64,000 nucleotides of DNA from Cheiracanthium punctorium (taxonomy: Eukaryota; Arthropoda; Arachnida; Araneae; Cheiracanthiidae). The stretch covers positions 122,650 to 186,649 of the forward strand of contig JAWZYV010012269.1 in the NCBI GenBank assembly GCA_038373885.1. Direction: 5' to 3'. A program made the position numbers and the translations under genes. Position 1 is the stretch's first letter. The number at the start of each line of letters is the position of its first letter. The notes beneath the pieces were generated by a model. The model searched no databases. It had not been told where the DNA came from and was given only the letters and a program-made list of their open reading frames with translations. Shown here in pieces: positions 54,546 to 64,000 of the stretch.

Positions 54546-55375
54546 CAGGGAGTATGTAATGGGGCTACAACCGCCCCCGTAATGAGCGAACATAATTGAA
54601 AAAATAACGTATTCGTGGGTAAATTTTTAATTTCCCATGAGAAATTTGACGTTCATCTACGGACCTGAATCAATCTTTCTACTACCTTTCACAGACCAAG
54701 CGCTTCCACCAACAGGAAAGATTTTATAACTCGATTCATGAATTTCTTATTTTCTGCATTTTTTTAGTTTAATTTTTTTAATTCAGTTTTATAAGTTAAC
54801 ATTTTTATGCACAAAAAGAGGGCCCATTCCAACACCCGTAAAGGGAAAAAAGATACGTTATATCGATTTTTATAAATTATATTGCTTTTCAGTTTTCAGA
54901 ACTCAGCCAACCCCCCCCCCCCCAAAAAAAAAAAAAAAAAGAAAATACATGCTATGCTACTGATTCCATTACATTTACACATACCGATGAAAGTAATAAA
55001 AGATTATTAATAATAATTCAGTAAGTTTACTATTTTTTTAAAATTACGTGATGAATTTTCAGTTCTATTACACGATTCTTTTTTTAATCAGTTTTTCCAA
55101 CAAATTGGATTATTTTCGTACAAAACTCAAGTATGCTAGTATATAATCTGGCGTAACATTTTAATTTAAAAGACTATTTAAAGTAACCAGAAATTAATTT
55201 TTGTACTTTTTTATATATAAAAAAACCGATTTTCTATACTTTAATATTTGTGTGTGTATTTCCAAGTGTATTAAAAACCGCCTGACTCTTGTCGGGCTGA
55301 TTTTACTGATCCCAGCAAACACACTACTGCCCGCAAAATGACGGCAAGGTACCCGCCGTGCTGGCAAAGTGCCGT

Positions 55376-56569
55376 ATGCCGGGACGAGAGGCTGGGCAGG
55401 CCGGATTAAAGTGCTCTCTGGCGATTTGGCGTGCATCCTTTGGCAAGAGTCGTTTCTCCCGCTGTTATACACTCAACGCTAGGGGTTGCCGCCCGCACCG
55501 CAAGTTGTTGATCCGCGAAAACAGCAATATACTTTTTTTTTTTGTTGATTAATTGTTCTAAATATATATTTTAATGCATTTAAAATTGCAGTCTAAAATT
55601 ACAATTTTAGATTTGAAGGTAATATGTTACGGAAATAAAAAAGAAACAGTGGACAGTTAAAAAGCATCGTTTGAAATGAATTGATGAAATATAATTGATG
55701 CAGATCCCATATATTGCATTATAATTTTTTTGTCTTAATTATCTGTTCTTTTAAAATTCATTCGTTCTTATTTCCCCCTTACTTAGGCTTTTAAAATTGC
55801 TATATTTTGTATGTTTCTTTTTAAACAAACAAAATCCTAAATTATCCTATACAGTATCTTAATGTTAGCAATTCTGAGGTCGTTCTATTCTAATCGAAAA
55901 TTCCCACAGCTAGGTTTAGAGGATGGAGAACCGATATTTTAAACACACTTTTCTAATGAATATTTTTTGTTTGTAATTTTTTTAAAGGCACACTTCATGT
56001 AATACACAAATGAAAAAAGAGATCTAGTTTACATGCAAATGAACTTTACAAGTCATGACCTGCAGGCTCTCTACTTTACAATGTTTAAATTAGGATAGTT
56101 AGTATGTTTAAATTGACTAGTCCCCTTATGCGTCCAGCGTTGCTTCCTAACTTTAGTCTTTCAATGCTAAAGTGCGGATGCAATGCAATTATTTGAAATG
56201 AAAAATTGATGAAGCATAACTGATGCAGATCCCATAAATTGCATCAATCCATAATCACCCCACAGGCCTCGGCGTAAGGCAACGTTGAGCGCTCTATTTA
56301 TAAATCGTAAAAAGCAGAAAAACTATTTCGTTTGCATAGATCAGCCTTTCTTAAAATGTGTTCCAATTTTAAAGTTTAATATCTCTTAAAAATCACTTAT
56401 CAACACCAGTCAGAACATTGCCATAGCTGCGAGATAAAATTTTATGCGGGCGGCAACCCCTAGCGTGCAGTGTGTAACAGCGGGAGAAACGACTCTTGCC
56501 AAAGGATGCACGCCAAATCGCCAGAGAGCACTTTAATCCGGCCTGCCCAGCCTCTCGTTATGCCGGGAG
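55376..56569. mobile_element. Element with 124-bp inverted arms (about 1.2 kb)
   Basis: ATGCCGGGACGAGAGGCTGG..GGTTGCCGCCCGC at 55376-55497 is repeated in inverse at 56446-56569 with few changes. Shared blocks include GTGCTCTCTGGCGATTTGGC and AGAGTCGTTTCTCCCGCTGT. The roughly 950-bp interior is AT-rich with no transposase. GC-rich sequence just outside the left arm (CCCAGCAAACACACTACTGC) resembles the block near 60.55 kb, so the full element may be larger. Confidence 0.65.
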
Positions 56570-59224
56570 CACAGTACATTGCCGTCAGTTTAAAGTCACT
56601 GGAATACCAACTGAAAAATGCATATGCGCCAGTACATTGCCAGTAATGGTGAAATGCCTGTGTCTAAAACATGCATGACATAGTTAACCGCGTGGTACTG
56701 TTTAAAAGGTTCTAATCCTCTAGAGTGATAGTGTCATTTGAGACACCTTGTATTTAATGATAACTATATTTTTTACAGATTTCACACCTTAGTGTTATAA
56801 AGTAAGTCTTTCTTCCAAATGCCAAAAATCGTTTGACAAAATATGAGCAAATACGCCAACGCGAACTGTGTGCTGACGATATTTGAGGTGGCGGGAAACT
56901 TTCGTTACAACCTAATAAAATACAAACAAGTTCAATATGGTATAAAAATATTCACTACACCTACAGTGAACCCCCTACCCCCACCCGCTGTATTAGGCGC
57001 GTATGTAACAGAATTATAAATTTTATTCGTAAAATCTGTATACTTTATATTATTTTTTTTTTATAGTTTGTTGAATCTTTTCTGAAAACAAAATTGATGA
57101 CTTTTTCCTATGCAGGGACGTAGCCAGGGTGGGTGTCCTGGGGGCTTGACACGCCCCCCCCACCCCGAAATTTTGAATTTTTGTTTATTGGATGTCAAGT
57201 AAATTTCATGCAATTTTGTGAGACATCTTAAATTTAATACATTTTAAATCAAGCATTTTAACTTTAAATTCTCTTCCCATTTTTAACTACTCTGCCTTTC
57301 AAAATTTTGTACTACGCCTTTTTCCACATATTTAATTTCAATTAACTGTTTATCTATCTATGCTTAAATTATTCTATCGTCCTTTGTTCCATGTCAATAA
57401 TAAGTCCGTTACATTTCTTTAGCTTTCCTAGCTGTTAATAAACATCTGTTTCTCATGCAGAACATTTGCATTTTATTTATACGCATCTGTGCTTTATGTC
57501 TTTCTATACACGTACATCACTTTATTCCTTTCCTTTCATTACCAAATATGGACATGGCCTCACATCAGTTAAAAATACAGCTGAAATAATTTTCTATCAC
57601 ACGAGTTTACTGTAATTTTGGCTGCGTTTATCCTCAATAATTTGGTGCCGAGCGCTTTGTTATGTCTTCCCATTCTCTCTGTTGACTAGGAATATTCTGC
57701 GGTTTTTCGGCGTCTTTAATAATGAATATATTATTGGCTCTCGTTTGGGCGTTCTTTAAATATGCCAGTTTAATATGCCTTTAAATATGCCAATAGTTTA
57801 ACTTTCTCGCCAAGCTCCTGATCATTCTTCCATTGAATTTGACTTCCGTTTAATGCTGCAAATAATACTCGCTGGCATCCTTCATTCCTGCTGAACTTAT
57901 ACTGACCGCCCTTCTACATAAGTTCTGGACATTTTAGTGCTACGTATTGGCGGAACTCTTCACTACTGCCTTTTTTAAAAATTGCCTGCTGATTGTTTTC
58001 GCTGTTTCTATCCTGTTAACGAAAGACATCGATGCGCTTCTTTTGCTGTGTTTTATTTCTGCGAGGTGCCTGTAAAGAAGGTTATTTGGATGGGCTATTT
58101 TAAATTATCAAGTTGCGTTGTGACATGAATAAACCAGGTACGATATACACTTAGTTGCAATATAAAAAAGAGACGTTAAATACTTGAAACTATTTTATTA
58201 AACATATACTATTGAAACATTATTATAACGGGCGGTGGTGGCTCAGCGAAAATAAAAATACGTCCTATATGGACAGTGAAATTAAGGTGGAATCATTTTA
58301 AAAATTACGCCAGCACAGAATTACACATTGGCGAGAACAATAACTTGGCTGAGATTAATAGCGCCAATTCCAGAGCAACCCTAACAGTTAATCCAATAAA
58401 ATTACAATGACGTAATCGCGAGCAAATAATTTTAAAGTCGTCGCAGGGGAACAACCAAATAACTTACGCCAGCAGGATGCCAAGAAGAAACTCAAAAAGG
58501 CCGTTGATTTTGCAAACGGACGCAATATAATCTATTTTTAGCACACCGGTCTGAAGAGACGAAACAATTAAGAACAAAAAGAATAGTGCATACAGGGAAA
58601 AGTAAATATACAGATTTAAAAACCGAAATGGCAGTAAAATGAAAAACAGAAGTGATTTAGAATTCTTGAATTTTGGATAGATTACATTAAAGAAAGCCAA
58701 AGTAAATGATTATTAAATTAGATATGTGATCTTCATCACAGTGCCAATCCTCTGAACATGCGGATGCTTCAGCCGTCATGTGTGTTATCACAGCCGGTTA
58801 TTTATTTTTCTGTGGCGGACAGCTTTAGACGACTATAGACCTAGTCGAAATAGTTTCAGACGACTAATCAGAGATCATCATTTGGAACAGTTATTTACAT
58901 AAAACACTGTTTCAATGATGATATCTTGTTGGTTCATAATAGATTTCGAAGCCCTTGGATTTTATGTGAAAGAGTTTGGAAAATAACAGGTAAATTTTAA
59001 GTTTCACTTTTTTTAATACATATACTCTCATAGTATGTTTTAGTGTATAAAAGTGTTTTCCTCCGTAAAATTTAAGTCATGTAGTATACAGCAGGTAGAT
59101 ATAGGAATTTCTTTTCAGAATAGCTTTGATCTAAAGAAAATTTATAATAAACAAAATGTTATCCTAATGTTATGTGTAACAATAGTGCAACTTTATTTAT
59201 TATTACTTCCTGTAAGATTTTGAT
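56570..59224. other. AT-rich region with transposon-end fragments
   Basis: No gene recognised. At about 57113-57175 a GGGACGTAGCCAGGGTGG end followed by C-rich sequence resembles a common transposon terminus. The rest is AT-rich with short frames only. Confidence 0.4.
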
Positions 59225-59310
59225 TTATATATGTATATATATATGTATATATGTATATATATAACATATATATATGTATATATATAAACGTATATATGTA
59301 TATATATAAA
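59225..59310. repeat. (TATATG)n-type microsatellite
   Basis: Irregular TATATG and TATATA units, followed by TTCGAGCCTTGTCAGGGGGG, a transposon-like tail sequence. Confidence 0.85.
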
Positions 59311-59469
59311 CTCGGCTATTCGAGCCTTGTCAGGGGGGACCCCTGAACCCCCTATTTTTTTAATTTCATTATTGCCATATTAAAACGATATTAATCGAGT
59401 ATGTCATTTTATCTTATCTTTCGTGTATTTCGCCTGGTCACCCTATGTTGAAATTTTTATGATTGTAAT

Positions 59470-59612
59470 CAGGGACGTACCCAGAAAAAAATTTCGGGGA
59501 GGGTCCAAACAGTGAAAAGGGTAGGATTTTCCACGAAAAGACTTCATCATTATTGCATTGTTTGCAAAAACTGAAATTTCGGGGAGAGTCCGGACCACCC
59601 CCCTGGGTACTG
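59470..59612. repeat. GGGACGTACCCAG element fragment
   Basis: CAGGGACGTACCCAGAAAAA followed by ATTTCGGGGA on the left, and TTTCGGGGAGAGTCCGGACC with GGGTACTGCC on the right, form imperfect inverted ends about 140 bp apart. Probably a short TIR element. Confidence 0.4.
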
Positions 59613-59809
59613 CCTTAAATGTAACCTATTTATAGATAAATACATGGGATGCCTATTCACAGCTTACCGAATATTGTAACAATAGATTAAAGCTTTCGTG
59701 AAGTAATAGTATTTAAATATATGCAAAATTATGTCGCTATTTGGGGGGGGCACATTTTTAGGACAATTTTCAATAAAGGGGGGGGGTTGAGAGATAAAAT
59801 GACATAGTC

Positions 59810-59811
<2 letters not shown>

Positions 59812-59850
<39 letters not shown>
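59812..59850. repeat. (TA)n microsatellite
   Basis: An uninterrupted TA run of about 19 units. Confidence 0.9.
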
Positions 59851-59851
<1 letters not shown>

Positions 59852-60249
59852 TAACCGTAAAGTACTATAGCTCATTTATAAAATCTCTGACTCTTGAAAT
59901 ATTGAAATTAAACTGTTTATAAATGATTTTATGTTGGTTCTGAAATGTGTTACCACCTCTCTTATAAAAAAATCTTAAGCGACTGCAAATTTGTAAGAAA
60001 ATTGCAGTTTATGAAAACTGCACACAATTATGATCACTAATGATAGGCGCACATAATTTGCAAACGATTGACCAACGGATTTTGCTGTTTTTATCTTTCA
60101 TTTATGTTTTATCTTTTAAAATGTTACCCTTAAGGAATGTTTTTCTTTTGCGGGGTGGGGGTGGGGGTTGATGAATAAGCCCCCTACCCCAAATCCGCCA
60201 CTGGCTCGTATTTTAATTATGACAGCATTACTGTAAATAGGCACTAATC

Positions 60250-60565
60250 CGGTACCGTGCCATTATATTGCAGTCACTATTAAGATACCAGGCCAGTGCC
60301 TTTATTTTTAATAATAGCCGGCACCCGGCCGTTTCACTTTGGGCATTATAAACTTAATGGGCCAGTGCCTTTATTGTGAGTAACGGCCGGCACATGCAGT
60401 ATGCCAGTAGAGTGCCGTTGCCTTCCCAGGCTTCTGGCAAGGCACTTTTCGGGCGACCCCTTTTGGTACGATTCAGTTACTTTTTGCAGTGCCGGGCCGG
60501 TGCTGTACGTAAAGGCAGAAAGGCACCGGCAAGGTACTCCGCCAGCGGGTATGTGTTTGCTGGGA
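60250..60565. repeat. GC-rich repeat block with internal direct repeats
   Basis: GGCCAGTGCCTTTATT..GCCGGCAC occurs at about 60291 and again at about 60360. The right part read in reverse (CCCAGCAAACACATACCCGC, GTACCTTGCCGG) matches sequence just left of the 55.4-kb element. Open frames of over 140 codons overlap on both strands here and extend to 60801; I regard them as composition effects. Confidence 0.5.
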
Positions 60566-61099
60566 TGAGTCCATTTTTCTTTACTGAAGTTATTGCTTGT
60601 AGGAAGAGGACAATCATTGTGACTATGTTCGTGGCACCAGGAATAGGATGGATCGACGATAGTATGTTGCAGATCACCTGGTTTTGCCGTATTTTCCTGA
60701 CAACCACAAGTTACCCAATATGTGTCGGTGAGCTCTGCACTTTGACCATGGGTTATCATCGCTGTCGCTGTTACCGTCAACAAACAGCCGAATTGAAGTG
60801 ACTACCCATGGATGGTCGTATGAAAGGGCAGTATATCGAAATTTCTAAGTTTTTCTTTTTTCTAAACTTTCGGAATTAAAAATAAACAATTATACCCATC
60901 ATCCATGTTTATGGATGACGTCATAAAGAACTAGCCCTGCCCGTTGGCAGAATATTTTGGGAAAAGACGTTCTACAAATGAGAATAGAAGGATTTTATAA
61001 CTTTTTGAATTGAACGACTAGTTATCGCAGCTCATTCCGCATCCACTGAAAAATTATTTTCAATATTTAGATGAGTCCGGCAGCAAATCGATCGATTCA

Positions 61100-61615
61100 A
61101 CTCTGTTCCCACTAGAACACAGAAAGTGAATCAGCACTGGAATGGCCAGTTCTCTGGGAGAGTGAACTCCTGTCTCGACCGAGTCTGCTGTGGGCCGTGT
61201 ACGCTTAAGGGATCCCTGGTGCCAAGACCGTACTCAGGGGGAAGCAGGGGGTCCGTCCCCCCCGAAATTTAAATTTTTGTTAACAAAACAATAATGAAGC
61301 CTTTGTGAAAAATTTAGCCTTTTTCACCTTTTGGTCCCTCCCCAAAATTTATGGTCCCACCCCCGAAATTTTTTTCTGGGTAATGACCTGCCTGGTGCCC
61401 ATAAAATATATCGTGGCTCCAATGTTCTCTTTGTACAAACGATACCTCTGGGGCTGTGAATCCAAGTGCTAGGCCTCTCATCTGGAACCGATTCAAAATT
61501 AGGAGACCGCTCATAGGGGCAAGGTTGGTCTACCTCTTTTGTGCCCCCCAATATTAAACAGACCAACATCTCCTGCCCTCATACAGGTCAAGTCTAATGC
61601 CTGTAGGCCGTTGAC
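61100..61615. repeat. GC-rich dispersed repeat, copy 2, split by an insertion
   Basis: A diverged copy of the 4690-5071 repeat: CTGCTGTGGGCCGTGTACGC, a CGTGGCTCCAATG block and GATTCAAAATTAGGAGACC appear in the same order. An insertion of about 168 bp at 61224-61391 separates the first from the rest. It is flanked by the exact 8-bp repeat CTGGTGCC (61216-61223 and 61392-61399), as expected for a transposon with an 8-bp target duplication. Confidence 0.55.
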
Positions 61616-61659
61616 AAAGCCATTAGAAAGAAAAAAAACCTTTAGATTAACCCTTTTAG

Positions 61660-62282
61660 CAGTGGCGTCGTGTGATGGGTGCGGGGGGGGGGGTGCGGAC
61701 CGCTCCGGGTGACACCAAAAATATGCTAGTTTAAAAATTTTCAATTAATTTGAAGAAAGCGCTCCGATTTGAGGATGAACGACTTCCGAGAACAGAAATA
61801 AGTATAATTATAATGAAAGACATGTTCTGTGCCCCTGTAGAAATAAAATGTGTTACTTCATCTCAACTTTTCGTTTTTCCAGTTTAAAATTTTCCGAATA
61901 AAACAATATAGCGGGTGGGTTCTCAGAGTATGTGTTGCCATTTCATCTGTATCTTGGACAAGGGGTGCGAATGAGGAGCCCGACTAAACTGGGGGTGCAG
62001 TAAAGATTACACAGGGCCTTCCTCAAGTCAGGGTAGTAATGTACAGCACTACAGTGGCTGTAGATTACTCCCCGTGTGGGCGGGTAAAAGTAAGAACTTT
62101 CTTACTATTACCAGAATGATATTTTTTCGGAAACGAAACATAGTGTAGTGTACAAAGAAAAAATATTACACCACCAATGCTGTTAACGATTTTGCTTATT
62201 ATTAGGGAGAACTAACTTCGACGGGCCTGTGGGTGTGAAGGGAGAGGGGGGGGGGGTGACACCATGCTTAGCGACGCCACTG
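61660..62282. mobile_element. hAT-type non-autonomous element with 8-bp duplication (623 bp)
   Basis: The ends CAGTGGCGTCG are perfect inverted repeats and CCTTTTAG is duplicated exactly on both sides (61652-61659 and 62283-62290). An 8-bp duplication with CAG-starting ends indicates hAT. G-runs follow both termini. No transposase remains inside. Confidence 0.75.
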
Positions 62283-62931
62283 CCTTTTAGACCCCGAGGG
62301 CATAAAAATCACCTAGGGTCGTATAGGATGAAGTCCTATCCTAATTTGTACACACGCAAAAAAAAAATTCTTGACAATTTATTAATCAGGATTTTATATT
62401 TAGTTTTTAGTTACAAATTCAGTATCCATTATCAAAAGAGAATATATTTAATTCAGAGATAAATCAGGTTAGAACGGGTTCATGTCATAGAGGAAGGGTA
62501 GGGTTTATGGGGTCGAAGATGCGTAACAAGTTGCGTTGTAAAAGGTTTCAAAAATTAAAAAAGGGAAAAGAAAATCTAAAACACATTCATATTTTAAATA
62601 CTCACACAAGTGCTATACGTTAAGAGTATCATAATCCATGCGTTGTCCCTATTAGTCTTTCTTGCTGTATTACGTAGGAAGATGCATCATAATCAATGTG
62701 TCCCATTTGTCATCCTTGCTACATTACGTTAGAAATTGCATTATAATCCATAAGTGTGCCGGATTTGTCTTCTTTATTCCATAAAACACTTCTTTGAAAT
62801 TAAAATTATATTATAATCTCATTAAAACTGTTTTACAATGTTTGTCAGACATATCCTAACTATACTTCACCTTTATAACTTGAAGTCAAAACCTGTTGTG
62901 GAGGCAATTAAAACAGACGCTAGAAAAAACA

Positions 62932-63560
62932 TTTAACAAAAATAAATCTTCGCTCAATATATTTAATCCTCGTCCACCTAAAATAAGTCTTCGCTCAATA
63001 TATTTAATCCTCGTCCACCTAAAATAAGTCTTCGCTCAATATATTTAATCCTCGTCCACCTAAAATAAGTTCATATTCAATTTTTTTTATCCCAAATCGA
63101 ATTTCATGAACTTCTGGAAACATGGGGAAACTTTTTGCATTCGAACCATTTCGTTTTGTGTACACATCCCCTCTTATATCAATGCTTCATGCAGACGATC
63201 ATTTTAAAGCACAAATAAAAATAACACTATGCAATCTAGAAAAACTATTTCAGACGAATTGTAATTGTAATTTTCCCCTTCAATTGTAATTTTCCCCTTG
63301 ACTTCAATAGGACGTCATGTCTATTGCGACAGCTGATTTTGTCACGCAAACGACTCACTTTTTTACTCTTGGAAATAAAATGGATCGGAAAGTAGCGAAA
63401 AACTCGCTAAATTGAAGGAGCGGGTAGATTTTTCATATTTTTAAAGTAGCGCAGATTGCTTTCTATACTTTATCTATATAATTATGAAACATTTCAAGAG
63501 GATCGTACAAATGGTGCAGATGTCATTAGGCATTTTGTGCTTAACTTTTTAATCTTTTTG
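62932..63560. repeat. Dispersed repeat family A, copy 2 (uninterrupted)
   Basis: Matches 29861-30868 in the same orientation without the 454-bp insertion. Near its left end a roughly 42-bp segment (AATAAGTCTTCGCTCAATAT, then TTTAATCCTCGTCCACC) is present three times in tandem, 62946-63068, but only once in the other copy. Confidence 0.7.
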
Positions 63561-63813
63561 GAGTAATGGTGGTAAAAGTTTTATCCTGGAATGGGTATCT
63601 GGAATCGTTATACAATCAGTGATCAGCCTAACTATAGTAACTATATAGTAGGAGAAACAGTAGGGTTTGAAAGAAAATCTCATCAAATGTAGATGATATT
63701 GCCAAACTTGGTTCAGTTCAAGGGATTCATTTTTTGGCGCCAACTTGACAATAAATTGCCAAAAATGGCCAACCCTAGCGACTCTTGACATTCACTAAAC
63801 CAACGCCCCATAG

Positions 63814-64000
63814 AGAGGAAAGCCGCGGCGCTTACTTGTGACGTCACACCGAGTAGGTAAAGGAAAGCGTTTCCATTGGGTTTCTCGTATCTCCCGCGCC
63901 GCAGGAGACCTACTAGGACCTGCGGAATGTATTCGGACCTCGGGAGACCTGCTTTACCTACTCGGTGTGACGTCACAAGCAAGCGCCGCGGCTTTCCTCT
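63814..64000. repeat. GC-rich inverted repeat at the window edge
   Basis: AGAGGAAAGCCGCGGCGCTT and TGACGTCACACCGAGTAGGT on the left are mirrored by the last 60 bases of the window. The loop is GC-rich with GGAGACCT repeats. The element may continue past the window. Frames on the minus strand here are by-products. Confidence 0.65.

Noticed and set aside
60346..60801. Open frames of 141-145 codons on both strands
   Set aside because: They overlap each other, lie partly in repeat sequence, show no domain motif and have no splice context. The GC-rich composition explains the lack of stops.

Overview
This is a gene-poor, AT-rich, repeat-dense piece of an animal nuclear genome. Spliced genes with GT-AG introns of 2 to 7 kb, no compact operons, tRNA-derived SINE fragments, and remnants of mariner, pogo/Tigger, piggyBac, hAT-type and CACTA-like DNA transposons point to an arthropod. 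A chelicerate such as a spider is my best guess, from general character only; no marker here fixes the taxon.

Two protein genes are well supported. From 2.5 to 23.5 kb on the plus strand, six exons with matching phases encode a 232-residue START-domain lipid-transfer protein of the STARD1/STARD3 group. Its introns hold most of the left third's repeats. Converging on it from the minus strand, at 27.55-27.92 kb, is a single exon encoding an LSM1-like Sm-fold protein of the cytoplasmic mRNA decay machinery. Its first exon is not securely located. Nothing suggests the two work together; they are simply neighbours.

A weaker minus-strand model runs from about 44.3 to 35.0 kb: a GC-rich possible first exon, then three phase-compatible exons reading a 68-residue protein I do not recognise, ending near a polyadenylation signal.

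Layout: 0-2.5 kb, small inverted-repeat elements and a piggyBac-type MITE. 2.5-24.5 kb, the START gene with intronic SINEs, LINE remnants, a 139-bp minisatellite, Harbinger-like and piggyBac MITEs. 24.9-26.6 kb, a 1.67-kb imperfect palindrome carrying mirrored dead mariner transposase pieces. 27.5-28.8 kb, the LSM1-like gene, a MITE and a promoter-like motif cluster. 29.8-34.9 kb, nested repeats and palindromes. 35-44.3 kb, the tentative gene, with a Tigger-like element, a broken mariner, a 416-bp palindrome and a hAT-type MITE in its introns. 44.3-49 kb, mostly featureless AT-rich DNA plus one element with identical 76-bp arms. 49.05-54.55 kb, a 556-bp tandem array with a four-unit (about 2.23 kb) higher-order period. 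55-64 kb, no recognised genes; foldback elements, microsatellites and hAT-type elements.

I found no prokaryotic defence system, CRISPR array, viral gene cluster or biosynthetic cluster. The most unusual items are the higher-order array, the mirrored mariner palindrome, the divergent LSM1 copy and the unrecognised small-protein gene model.
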